Source: Anthostomella pinea
Taxonomy: Eukaryota; Ascomycota; Sordariomycetes; Xylariales; Xylariaceae
Direction: 5' to 3'
Length of the DNA stretch: 64,000 nucleotides
Assembly (NCBI GenBank): GCA_963556695.1
Contig: CAUWAG010000020.1
Span: 5,270,001-5,334,000, forward strand
The notes under the pieces were generated by a model. It searched no databases, was not told the origin of the DNA, and saw only the letters and a list, made by a program, of their open reading frames with translations. Shown here piece after piece: positions 22,983-32,451 of the stretch. Both the position numbers and the translations under genes were made by a program. Numbering within the stretch: the stretch's first letter is position 1; every line of letters starts with the position of its first letter.

Positions 22983-23747
22983 CTACCATGACATATGGCC
23001 ACCATCCATCGCGATCAGGCAGATGCTGCCGTGGCACTTGTACTTCATCATCTGCCGGGACGCTGCCGTAGCTGCCATTAATACACCGACGTAGTTGACC
23101 GACAGCATTCTCGTCGCGTCCGCCTCGTTGTACACAACGGCCGGCGTGACCTGCTGGATGCCCGCCGCGGCCACCACACCATCCAGGCGCTGGTTCTCAT
23201 CCGCGATCTCGGTGATGACCTGGTCAAGATGAGCCACGTCCTGCACGTCCTGTTGCCGGTAGCGCAGGCAGCCTCCACATTCCGGGACGACGCGCCTCTC
23301 AGCCTCTGCCCAATACCCGCTTGGTTCCTTCGCCCGATCGAGACAGTACACTACTTCATATATTAGCAACAACATCGACGCTCTGCGTAAGGTCGTCCCG
23401 AGCATCACCTTTGCTTCCCGCCTCTACAAGGCCTCCGCAAAGTGCGAGCCCCAGGCCCTGCGCGGCACCCGTCACGATGAACACTTGCCTTTCAGCTCAA
23501 AGTCCGCAAAGCGCTTCCGGCCGACATTCTCATCCTTCGCGGGAGCGAGCTCATGGGCGGGATTTTCCCTGGGATCCGGGTTGGTGGGCTTGGTCGCGGG
23601 CACGGCGCATCTTGGTGCGGCGGCGTGCAACGACCTATGGGCAATTGATGGATTGACAATACTCGACATCGCGCACGTCAGGGGAGACGCGCCCACACGC
23701 CGACTGCTAGCCAGAAAGGCCCGCGACATCCGCGGACTGAGAGACAT
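22983..23747 (-). pseudogene. truncated short-chain dehydrogenase/reductase pseudogene
   Basis: The minus strand encodes the N-terminal half of a classical SDR (NAD(P)-dependent oxidoreductase). A mitochondrial-like leader (MSLSPRMSRAFLASSRR) leads to RKRFADFELKGK. One G is then missing (AAGTGTTC where AAGGTGTTC is expected, near 23,485), after which another frame continues FIVTGAAQGLGLAL, the Rossmann TGxxxGxG motif. A normal intron (GTGATG donor, GCTAAT branch) then joins to VVYCLDRAKEP, YRQQDVQDVAHLDQVI, RLDGVVAAAGIQQVTPAV and the NYVG / GSICLIA strand. Homology stops after SICLIA: the catalytic YxxxK half is absent and unrelated sequence plus a stop follows. It is a decayed 5' gene fragment. 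Confidence 0.8.
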
Positions 23748-25094
23748 GGTGTATGTAATAAGAACGATTACGGAAGAACTGACTGTCAGGCTTCTCTAGC
23801 CAGAGCATGCGAAACAGTGCCTGGCGTGTCGTATCGACGTCAACTGTGCGGCTCGGATCGATACAGTTTAAAGGCTTCGTTGAATGATGATAGCCAGGTA
23901 ATAAGGCGTGGAAAGGGATGACGTTTGAGTTCACCACGATAAATCAAAACGAGGAAGAGTCGACATCTCATGTAGCGGACGTACTTAATGGTCCGTACGT
24001 CATGATTGCTCTACCATGCCTGCATGCGCCTAGGCTCATGTATCCAAGTATGCTCATGCAGGAACCACGCGCTCACGATACATAGGTCGGACAGACGGTG
24101 AGCGCCATCTTGCATGGCCGTCCGCATTGGGCGTGAGACTCTGCAGATCGCATCATGACAGGTGCTGCGTAGATAATGCGTCAGGGTGCGGCTCACGTAA
24201 CTCACGGAACCACCCCTAAGGGTTGGGCTTCCCGTCATAGTCGCACGGAAAGGTGACTTGTTCCCGTACCGACCCTGTCTGCATCAGAGTTTGGCGTTTA
24301 AGGTTGAACTTATAAGACCGCCCCTATTTGCGCCGTGCCGAGCTGTATCGGCTTGGACCCGATGCAGGAATAGAGTGCAGGCGGGCTACGTATGATATCT
24401 ACCTCATGTTGGGGCGCGCGCTCCGGCGGCGGCTTGGGGCGCGTGTTTTTAATGTTCGCGGCGCGGACTCCCGATCGGAGCCTGTAAGGTCGCCGGCTGC
24501 GGACATCGACCCGGCGGAGGTCAGACCTGGTGAAAGATTCCCGGGTTCATACTAGCTTGGACGTGAACTCCTCTGCCGAATCATTTCTCATTGACATGCC
24601 GATTGCGGTTTGCGAGGAGAGAACAGGTATTTGTCCTTCGAGGAAATGTGTCTTTTGAGAAGAAACTCTCCACAGAATGTGCAAAGTCAGATACTTGAAC
24701 ATGCGAATGTGCCGGCGGCTTGGTGAGGTCTCTCCCTCCGCGTGAAACACAGCCCCTTCAGGCATTTTGGCCATTTGGTCGGGAGTCTTTGAGACGGCCG
24801 TATTCGGGTCTAAGATGCAAGGAAGATCATCACCTGAGGGCACAATGGAACTCAGTATCGCGATGGAGATGTCTAGGCTGGTCTCAATGAGAATTGACTA
24901 CATCATCATTTGCTGCAGGGACTCCTAACAGCTGGCAGTTGTCGATTCGAGTCGCGAGATCACGGCATAGAATATTGGTTACTGGCTTGGGTCGGTAAAT
25001 AGGTAGGTCGGTCATTGGGGGGTTCTTCCTGTGAGAAAACTATGTTACAGGGTGCGCCACTGCTCTTCTAAGCGCACGAGCAAATGCTTTCTCT
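23748..25094. other. gene-poor gap before the LINE insertion
   Basis: No supportable gene is seen. The last few tens of bases are the displaced 3' flank of the secreted-protein gene whose stop codon lies at 25,901. Confidence 0.4.
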
Positions 25095-25907
25095 CAGCAT
25101 ATCAGTCCCCGAGACATCACAGAAAATTTTTCTGCGATTCCAAGAACTCGCCACAGCACACACTCCTGGAGTGACCGTCAAGTGGATTCCTGGACACAGA
25201 GATATTGATGGTAACGAAGCTGCCGATATATTAGCAAAAGAGGGTGCTATGCTAGAAACAGACACGACAAACCTTCCTACAATCTCTTGGGTCAAGAGAG
25301 ATCTCAAGAGAAAGGGCAAGAAAGAGTTCAACCAATGGTAAAAAGACCAATCAGAACCTAGATATCAAGAAGTATACTCACATACAGTAACTAAAAGAGG
25401 CCTTATATCCTTTAAGAGGAGCACTCTACACAGACTTCTAGCGGCCAGATCTGGACATGGCGACTTTGCCAGATACTACGAACGCTTTGGGCATACAGAC
25501 TCGAACAACCACTGCAGCTATGGTGAAAAGAAAATACCACAACATATTTTCTTTTGTAAGAGGCTATAAAAAAATCGGTTGTTGCCTAGGTACTTGCCTA
25601 GGACAGCCTGTTTACAATACTTAGGGGAGAGGAGCACAGAATGGGCAAAATTCGTGGAGAAGAGCAAGTTCTTTTCAACAATCTGTCTCTGATAGATAGC
25701 TGTTCTTGAAGGACCAGATGGATGACCCCAAGGTCATACCGCCGCAACAACGGGGATGGGCCCGTGAGCGGGACTGACTGTACTTATTTTCTTGAGACCT
25801 CCACAACCCTGCGATGCAGAGGCTCTGGGAGGCGTGGTCTGCACTACTGAGGAGCTACCCCCCACGTTAAATACAAAACAAACAAACAACAAACAGCATA
25901 TCAGTCC
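25095..25907 (+). mobile_element. 5'-truncated LINE (RNase H end) with 14-bp target duplication
   Basis: The element body, 25,109-25,893, begins inside an RNase H domain (VKWIPGHRDIDGNEAADILA) and continues through a Cys/His segment (HTDSNNHCSYGEKKIPQH, then FFCKRL) typical of the C-terminus of Tad1/I-like non-LTR retrotransposon ORF2. It ends in an A-rich tail (AAATACAAAACAAACAAAC). Both sides carry the identical 14-mer CAGCATATCAGTCC (25,095-25,108 and 25,894-25,907), a target-site duplication. In-frame TAA stops after EFNQW and at CKRL suggest CAA-to-TAA changes of the RIP kind. It is a dead copy: the reverse transcriptase and ORF1 are missing. Confidence 0.85.
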
Positions 25908-26320
25908 AACTCCACCTCCGCCATGACAACAAAATTGTACTGCTCATTCCAAGTGTGAACGCGAGCTCTACCATTAGCCTTGGGCGTAATGGCCTCTTTC
26001 TGAATGTCCGTTGCTTCTTCGAGATCTTCACCTTCCTCGTCTGAATTCGTCTCGAATGCTTCATCCGTCCCATCATACTTCTTCTTCCACTGAATCCAGC
26101 TGTTGGCGTCTTTCTTGTTCAGGAACTGAACGAGCGTGCGGCCATCCATGTCTTCGATCCTGAACGTCGACTTGTCCTTTGCGGCTGCCGAGATATCATA
26201 CGCCGTGTCGTCCTTTTCGAGCTCGAAAAAGTGGTCATCATCGTCGAAGTATATCTTCATTCCCAAGACATTGGCAAACAAGCTGCCGAGGACGGCGGCC
26301 TTCAGGATCGTTGCCCACAT
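25901..26320 (-). CDS. acidic secreted protein of unknown family
   Basis: An intronless 139-residue protein with a signal peptide (MWATILKAAVLGSLFANVLG). The mature part is highly charged and cysteine-free, with MKIYFDDDDHFFELEKD near its start, a middle FRIEDMDGRTLVQFLNKKDA and an acidic stretch ETNSDEEGEDLEEATD. I do not recognise the family. The stop codon (25,901-25,903) sits inside the 14-bp target duplication of the adjacent LINE, so the insertion left the coding sequence complete but replaced its 3' flank. Coding likelihood rests on length, the signal peptide and the open frame. Confidence 0.6.
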   Translation of the reverse strand: MWATILKAAVLGSLFANVLGMKIYFDDDDHFFELEKDDTAYDISAAAKDKSTFRIEDMDGRTLVQFLNKKDANSWIQWKKKYDGTDEAFETNSDEEGEDLEEATDIQKEAITPKANGRARVHTWNEQYNFVVMAEVELD

Positions 26321-27318
26321 GTTTGCGTTTCGAGCGGTTTACGAGGATGTTCAAAAGTCGTGTGTTGGGGAAAGAGTAAGTACTTGTTGTAAAAGAGGAT
26401 TAGTTGAGGTTGAATAGCTTCTCAAGCTGTAGACTGTTCACTGGTGAAAGAGTGGTCTTGCATGAGTCAGTAGAGGTTGGCTAGCAGCCTTAATATACAC
26501 AATGTACAAATAGAAAATTGTATCCGACGAAAGGATGGCATCCTGACGCCGAAGTGGCAAGTGCTATATACAGATGCAACCCCGTGTAGTCAAAACGCCA
26601 CATTAGTTGCAAAGAATGGATCCCGATCCTGGACGCTTTAAGACCTGACGATGTGGCATGACGGGAGGTTTCCATGAGGCATCTGGTTATAATGGAGCTG
26701 ACGGGCATCGGCTTATTTGGTCCTGGTGGATGCTGTGGGACCTGAACGCTTGCGTTCAGAGGGTTCGACCACGCCACGTGAATCCTCTAGTATCGCAGCA
26801 ATTATATAATCTCTTGACCGATCGGCACCGGCGAGCCCGGTGTGGGTATGTATGCTCCGAGAATGGATGTCGAAGGATAGGAAATATGGGTCGAAGGCTA
26901 TGATGGTGTAGGCGGGCCCGAGGTTGAGCCATGTGCAACATAGCAGATCGTACTGTATGCCACAAAGGCATTGAAAAGTGTTATCACAGGCGAGTAGGGG
27001 GCATTGCACATAATGAATACTGATGCTCGGTCGCTTCTTGTCCGTGGCTCCATGTGGCATCACATCAACCACCCCTTCGCACAAGGTCCCGACCAACTCA
27101 ATCCACGTCAACAGGACCCCTTTATAAAATTGATTAACACTATTCACAACCTCGTCGTCGCTTAATTAATATGCGTGTGTCAGATGTTGGATCCCAGATA
27201 TGGTGCCCTTAGGTGCAGTACCCACTAGGGGGCTGTCAAGGGAACAGTGGATCTACCCTGGCATGGTGCAGTATGGTATTTAGCTATAGATTAGCCCTGC
27301 CGAGCATACTTGAGAATA
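26321..27318. other. gap with a MITE fragment
   Basis: No gene is supportable. The part next to 26,320 is the promoter side of the acidic secreted-protein gene. One arm of the family B palindromic element lies at 26,758-26,790. Confidence 0.4.
26758..26790. repeat. single arm of palindromic MITE family B
   Basis: These 33 bp (beginning AGAGGGTTCGACCACGCC and ending AATCCTCTAG) match the right arm of the hairpin element at 28,638-28,718 and are the reverse complement of its left arm with very few differences. A small hairpin (GAACGC TTG CGTTC) precedes it, but no convincing left arm is present. It is probably a decayed copy. TA follows the outer TCCTC end. Confidence 0.6.
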
Positions 27319-27600
27319 TGTGAGAATTCAAACCGTTCTGTATTGAAAGGAAAGAGAAGAAGATCTCTGGGGGAGAAGCCCCCATATGTACAGGTGTGCC
27401 ATCAGGGTGACCAGATAATCATACGATAATGGCGCCAGGATCCTGGTGGCATGAGGGTGGGCTGACTGCCCTGAAGCTAAACCCATTAGCGCATTCAGCC
27501 GCGAAAGCCTCAGCCTGGTATGATATCCAACAGAATGACAACAACATTTGCAGCGACCGCTCACACCCCAAAGGCTTGTGACCCTTCTAGAATCTCACAC
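27319..27600 (-). repeat. dispersed repeat family C, copy 1 (solo-LTR-like)
   Basis: A 282-bp block begins TGTGAGAATTC and ends GAATCTCACAC, so it has short inverted TG...CA ends as in an LTR. Its reverse complement is clearly similar over about 200 bp to 37,305-37,694 (shared motifs CATTATCGTATGAT, TCTGGTCAC, GAGATCTTCTTCTCTTTC). No coding sequence was seen. It is probably a solo LTR or related transposon fragment; no flanking duplication was found. Confidence 0.6.
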
Positions 27601-27734
27601 AATCTTAATAACTATTTTTAATATTAGCGCATAAAAAACCGTCAGCTATGGCATTATTACTTATTAATATCGGCAATTCCGGTTTTTTTTAATAATGAAC
27701 GAGAGTAGTAGTCGTTAGCAGATAACGGTCAGCT

Positions 27735-28010
27735 CGTCAGCTTGTGCCTTCGTGGTAGCGGAACCAGAACGGAGATCTATCACAAGTGTTGGTTGTGATG
27801 ATCTGTATTCTGGTTGGTGCTTGGTTACGTTCGGATGGGAAGGGATCCCATCCGAGAAGTATCTAAATACCTAAATTACAGTGGGTTGGTTCCTGTCACC
27901 TGGGGCAGCCATCCCAGGTAACCTTATCGTAGAATGCCCTGGATGACAGGAGATCCGATAAGGTACTGGTGGCTGGATTCAGTGGCTGGGATCCACAAGC
28001 TAATCGCTGA
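27735..28010 (+). repeat. dispersed repeat family D, copy 1
   Basis: The block from about GTGCCTTCGTGGTAGCGG through GATCTGTATTCTGG, AAATACCTAAATTACAGTGG and CCCAGGTAACC is similar to parts of 56,700-57,095. The 56-kb locus carries one part in inverted and one part in direct orientation, so it is a rearranged copy. Nothing is encoded. Boundaries are approximate. Confidence 0.55.
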
Positions 28011-29379
28011 TACCAATTCATTATAGATATCCGTCAAGTTGTTTCAGACTTTGCTTTCGCACTGGTTGATCCTGGCAACTTCTTAGCACATGTCCCTTTC
28101 ACAATGTAGCCAAAAATATCGGATGAGTGGACCTCGCATCAAGACCCATAGTCAGCATCACGTCACGGCGTTGGAGACTGTTGTAGTTTGAAGGCTTTTC
28201 TACTCGTCTGAAGAAAGTAGGTATTGCTCAATTCACACGGGATAAAATCGTCGCGGAACTTTTCATGAACGCCAAGTAACCGCGGAGGATCACAGATACC
28301 CACAAGATCAGCTTCTGCCGCCTCAAAGTCCCTGGGGCCCCTTCGACGAGGGCATTAAGTCGGATACCTAGGGACTTGACAGTTGAACAGCTTTCTCACG
28401 GTGCACCGTTCACCCAGACGATATACCCTTCAGGTTTCGTTCATCATCCACATTGCGCCTCTTCGTGCATTGAGAGACATCCAGTCTCACAAGTTGAAGG
28501 GTTTCAATTACCTCGACCCGCTTCTCATCATTGCCAGTCACCCAGTCTTGCTTCACCGACGTACTCGCTTCTGCAATGGAGCTAGCCACTACGATACAGA
28601 GTCTCGGGAGCCTCATAATCTCGACTTCGGGCCGATGCTAGAGGATTCACGTGGCGTGGTGGTACCCTCTTCGCTGAAGGTGTTCAGAGGGTCCCGCACC
28701 GCCACGCGGATCCTCTAGTAGCCGTATTTGGGATGCGGCCCGAGAAATCCAACCTCGAACTGCAAGCGAGATGGCTGCCTAGGTACGCAGCTGAATAGAT
28801 CAACAACTCACAGGCCTGCGGAAAGGAGAGGGCTGACACCAACACATGGGCGCTGAGTGGTTGAGTTATCATACCGTGTCTGTGATACTACAGCATGATG
28901 CAGGGGTGGGTGACATTCTGGTTGGCTGGGCTCATGTAACGACCTGGGTGATCATGACTAGCAGCAGAGCCTCTGGTCTCAATTTAACATAGCGGTAAGA
29001 CATTCGGGGGGTAGCAGTCTAGGTGGTCTTGTAAAAATAGTGCGAGTCCCAACTGACAAGTAACGTTAGTATGTATACACCACCAAGAGCGGGAGTCAAT
29101 TGGTAACATGGAAGAATCGCGCCATTTCCTGTCGTCACACTCCAACCACGGCCCATGTGATGTATCAAAGACCAACACTAAGATTACCTCGGCAGGATAA
29201 TGCGGCGGGTGGCGTGGGAAGCGCACTCCTGTTGGGGTCCGGATGGACATGGAAGGTAGCGACAAACAGGCTGAGCGTGATATCCAACCAGAAGTCGTGT
29301 CCGTAACCAACATGCACTCTATCACAGGCCACTTGCTCCAGAAAGGAGATACGGGGACGCTGCTGAGCACGGTAAAAGG
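28011..29379. other. gene-poor gap containing MITE family B
   Basis: No gene is supportable. It contains the hairpin element at 28,638-28,718. A 111-codon plus frame at 28,383-28,718 runs into that element and matches no family I recognise. Confidence 0.4.
28638..28718. mobile_element. palindromic MITE-like element, family B
   Basis: An 81-bp hairpin element: 33-bp arms at 28,638-28,670 and 28,686-28,718 are inverted copies differing at a handful of positions (left starts CTAGAGGATTCACGTGGC, right ends CCACGCGGATCCTCTAG), around a 15-bp loop. If the ends are taken as GAGGAT...ATCCTC, both flanks are TA, the target-site duplication expected of Tc1/mariner-type (Stowaway-like) elements. A one-arm relative lies at 26,758-26,790. 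Confidence 0.7.
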
Positions 29380-30521
29380 ATGAGGGTCCTCGCATGCCCT
29401 TTTCTATTCCTGTTCGTGTGTCTCCTTCTTGTTTGCTGTCATTGCTGTCTCTACGGTCACAGCCCATTACTTGCGATGTCAACCACGCACTCGCCAGAGA
29501 TAGGAACGGACGGGGTAACAACAAGTTGGATCCCCTTGACCACAGTACATCCCGGCCCATTTGGCGGCTGCGATGTATCCCTGACAGCGACGTTTGACCT
29601 CGACTCGCAATATGTCGCACCAACACTTTATCGCCCGAAAGCGACCAACGAATTCGTGACCGACCGATGCCTCCCTAGAGAGGTAACAACTATTAGCAAT
29701 TGGCAGTGGCTTGTCAACGATGGTTATTCGACGACACTGATTCTTGGGCCCGTGGTTTGCCCGAGTGTTTACCACACAGCCGACTCCACTGTGATAGATA
29801 CAAGTACATCAATTCTATGCTGTCCAAGGTAGCAAGCCCCCGGCCCCGACAAGCCCGCGTTCGGTCCCGTGGATAGATTCCTAATATGACGGCAGTTCTT
29901 TTCACCGCGAGCTCCAAGTCATGCGTTTCCCTCGCCACGAAGGGCCAGGAAATAACCTACGATGCCCCTTACACGGACGGTTACCAACAAGGTTATCCGG
30001 ACTGGGTGGCACTCAGCTACACCTACCCCACTTCGAACTCCGTCATCGACCCGTATCTTGTATATGGCTACCCAGTACGAGGCTACAATTTCGGTGCCAG
30101 CAATCCCACTGCTTCGATCACGTCCGGCCCGACAGCGAACACGGCAACAGCATCCGCATCAGCCACCTGTGACGCGGAGACAGCTCATGCCCCCGCTTCC
30201 ATCAGCAAGGGCTCTATCGCGGGGGCTGCCGTTGGCGGCGTGCTAGGCTTTGCCGGGCTGCTGGCCTTGGGTGCGGCTGTGGTCATTAATCGCAAGGCCC
30301 GACGGATGATGGCAGAGAACAACCCAACCGTGGCGCCACACCAGGACCAACCAATGTCCGAGCGGTTCTCAGAGGCTTACACGTCCCAGCACATGTCCCA
30401 GCAGTACCCTTCGCAGTTCCCTTCACCACTGTCTTCGCAAGGTCCGACTGTGTTCAACGGGTATAAGGAGCAGCATCAGCATGAACTACCCGCTACCACC
30501 GAGGTCAGTGAGGTTCGGTAA
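29380..30521 (+). CDS. single-pass membrane protein with cysteine-rich ectodomain
   Basis: The N-terminus (MRVLACPFLFLFVCLLLVCC) is a signal peptide or anchor. The ectodomain contains GGCDVSLTATFDLDS, TDRCLPRE and GPVVCPSVYHT followed by SILCCP, a CP-rich pattern seen in a common family of fungal surface proteins with unknown role. An intron near 29,820-29,900 separates this from a second exon in another frame (KSCVSLATKGQEITYDAPY onward). That exon ends in a Thr/Ala-rich stalk, a transmembrane helix (GSIAGAAVGGVLGFAGLLAL), basic residues (RKARR) and a Gln/Ser-rich tail. The exact splice junction is unresolved: the obvious GTAGCA donor and GGCAG acceptor do not keep the frame, whereas a weak GTCCAAG donor does. 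Confidence 0.65.
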
Positions 30522-31115
30522 ATTCAGGATAGGGGCGCGGAGGACCTTGGGATATACGTGATGAGCCCTTGGCTCGTGGAGGACCTTGGAAGGCTGGGAA
30601 CATTGTATCACAGACAGACTATTGGAAGAGATAATCGGGCATGCTGATTTTATTTGGTGGTTTACATGGATCGCTTGGCAAAGTGTATTGCTACAGCTCA
30701 CAGATGTATCGGCAATGGTCTCACAGAGGTTTCTCTTCTGCCTTGTTTCTTCTCACAACTAGTTGAGCTCTTCAGTTCGGAGTGAAATAGCCATAGCTAG
30801 ATGCCGGAAACCATGAACTATGCTACTCACTCATACTTGCAGAATACGGAGCCCAGCATTGGCGGTGACCATGCTGGCGTGCTCGGTATTCGGGAGGCAC
30901 CAGTCCATAGGTGTCTCGGATCGTAATGATTATCGGTTCGATATGGTGAGAGGTATGGGTCCATATATGGTGGTAATTATTATGCTGATACATAAAAAGA
31001 CGTCAATATCGCGTAAAATTCAATAAAGTTATATTTACCATTGAAGATAATTGTGAATCGGAATAGTTACTAATGTACATCTTGGCGTGTTTTTAACAGG
31101 CAAAGTACAGACCTT
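30522..31115. other. spacer with AT-rich end
   Basis: No gene is seen. From about 30,960 the DNA becomes AT-rich. Around 31,013-31,055 it resembles a degraded end of the neighbouring family A element (CGCGTAAAATTC ... TTTACCATTGAAGAT compared with CGCGTAAAGTTTT ... TTACCATTGCAGAT). Confidence 0.4.
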
Positions 31116-31315
31116 CAGGTGTCCAAGATGGCAATGGTTAGCAGTTCCACGTGTAGCTGCCATATTATTACATACCTAACAAGGACGTTCCTATGAGAAA
31201 GTTCCTATAAAAGTTCCTATGAGACAATTCCTTGAGAAAGTTCCCATCGCGTAAAGTTTTGCCTTACCATTGCAGATACTCGTGGAACCACTAACCATCA
31301 CCATTGTGGCACCTG
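31116..31315. mobile_element. MITE-like element, family A, copy 2
   Basis: A 200-bp element with diverged terminal inverted repeats of about 25 bp (start CAGGTGTCCAAGATGGCAAT, end the near complement ACCATTGTGGCACCTG). Its reverse complement aligns with the element at 242-427. The interior has about five imperfect tandem copies of GTTCCTATGAGAAA, where copy 1 has essentially one. It lies 386 bp upstream of a small secreted protein gene. Confidence 0.72.
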
Positions 31316-31700
31316 TAATCCTATAGCTGGAACTCTTGCCCTTCCTGTTCCTACAGGATTTGTGGGAGCGGATACCAACACCTGTGACGACGACCAAGCT
31401 AATCCTCCTGCCCGTGCCATGATCCTACATCTGAAGCTATTGAGTCTGGCGGGGAGCGGATAGCCACGGCCTGTGACGGTCATCGTGTTAACCATCCTGG
31501 CCGTAGGGTCATCTTGAACGACGCCACATGTCATCCCTAACGTACAACTACCCTAAGCTGGCCCTTGCCCGCTCTGCCTGTTCATCCTCTTCAGCAACAG
31601 CTCTTCGACTCAAACGGCACACTAGCTCCATACAAGGCGGAACCACGACGAACAAACCAAAGCGACCTACGTACAGACCGGTCGAGAGACTTAATGACCC
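31316..31700. other. upstream region of small secreted protein, with a local duplication
   Basis: No gene is seen. Two similar segments about 81 bp apart (GGGAGCGGATACCAACACCT near 31,366 and GGGAGCGGATAGCCACGGCC near 31,452) suggest an old tandem duplication of roughly 65 bp in the presumed promoter region of the following gene. Confidence 0.45.
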
Positions 31701-31952
31701 ATGAGGCTCCTCATTACCATCCTGCTAGCCGTATCAGTCGCCAGCGCAGCAGCTATACCAACACCGTCAGAAGAAGTACGGGCGACTGGCAATATCCAAA
31801 AGCGTGGATTCCGGTGCAAGGGATGCATGATGAAAGAGGAAGGGATCAAGATCTTCCTGAACCCATGGGCCTGGAATAGGGCAAAAAAGGCCTGCCAGTG
31901 CAAACTACTAGAACATTCCAATGTCCCCTTCTGCGATGCGGAAGGCAATTGA
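31701..31952 (+). CDS. small secreted protein with Kex2-type processing site
   Basis: An intronless 83-residue protein. The signal peptide is MRLLITILLAVSVASAAAIP. A short propeptide (TPSEEVRATGNIQKR) ends in the dibasic Lys-Arg of Kex2 processing. The mature part is about 48 residues, basic, with five cysteines in FRCKGCMM, KKACQCKLLE and NVPFCDAEGN. The family is not recognised; the layout is typical of processed fungal secreted peptides, including effectors. An odd cysteine count could mean dimerisation or one free thiol. It sits alone between a MITE and a P450 gene. Confidence 0.72.
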   Translation: MRLLITILLAVSVASAAAIPTPSEEVRATGNIQKRGFRCKGCMMKEEGIKIFLNPWAWNRAKKACQCKLLEHSNVPFCDAEGN

Positions 31953-32451
31953 GGGCGCCTGTCTGCGGGATATGGATATAGGGGAAAGAGGGGCACGGCG
32001 GTGGACCAGCTCGGGCAGACACAGTGAAGGTGATCTAGAGGAATGTGCCAATCGGTGAATACGCCAAACGGCCTTGCGATGGCTTAGGTCCTTATACCTA
32101 CCTTACATCGACACTCGAACTTCGGTGCGGGCTGAGCGTCGGGGCGTGCTAGATATGACTGGGTAGATTATGATTCTCAGGCAGAACAAACAAAAAGATA
32201 CCCCAACATGCATCAAGAGAACTGCTGCCCTCGTCTTCATTGATAAGGGGCGAACCGAGGCCTCTCGTTGTGAGGTCGTCAAGCGTCGATCTGACCGCTA
32301 GCCCCCATTCCCCGTCTTCAGACATGGCGAAATGCTGAGGCGAATGTCGGCTGAGGTGATTTCATTATCCTCATCTCCCTGACTAGACTTCCACTGATAT
32401 TGTTCGGGGAGTTTGCCAATGCACGGGCAGCTGCTCTATCCCGCTGTGACA
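31953..32451. other. gene-free spacer
   Basis: Nothing supportable is seen. The small secreted protein gene and the P450 gene converge here. Confidence 0.4.

Noticed and set aside
24547..24843. 98-codon minus frame in the gap before the LINE
   Set aside because: No domain, no signal peptide and no supporting context.
25084..25341. 85-codon protein starting MLSLSISV with an RNase H end
   Set aside because: Its first residues come from host flank and target duplication fused to the truncated LINE; it is not a gene in its own right.
28062..28074. CTGGTTGATCCTG, resembling the conserved 5' end of 18S rRNA
   Set aside because: Only 13 bases match; the following sequence does not resemble small-subunit rRNA.
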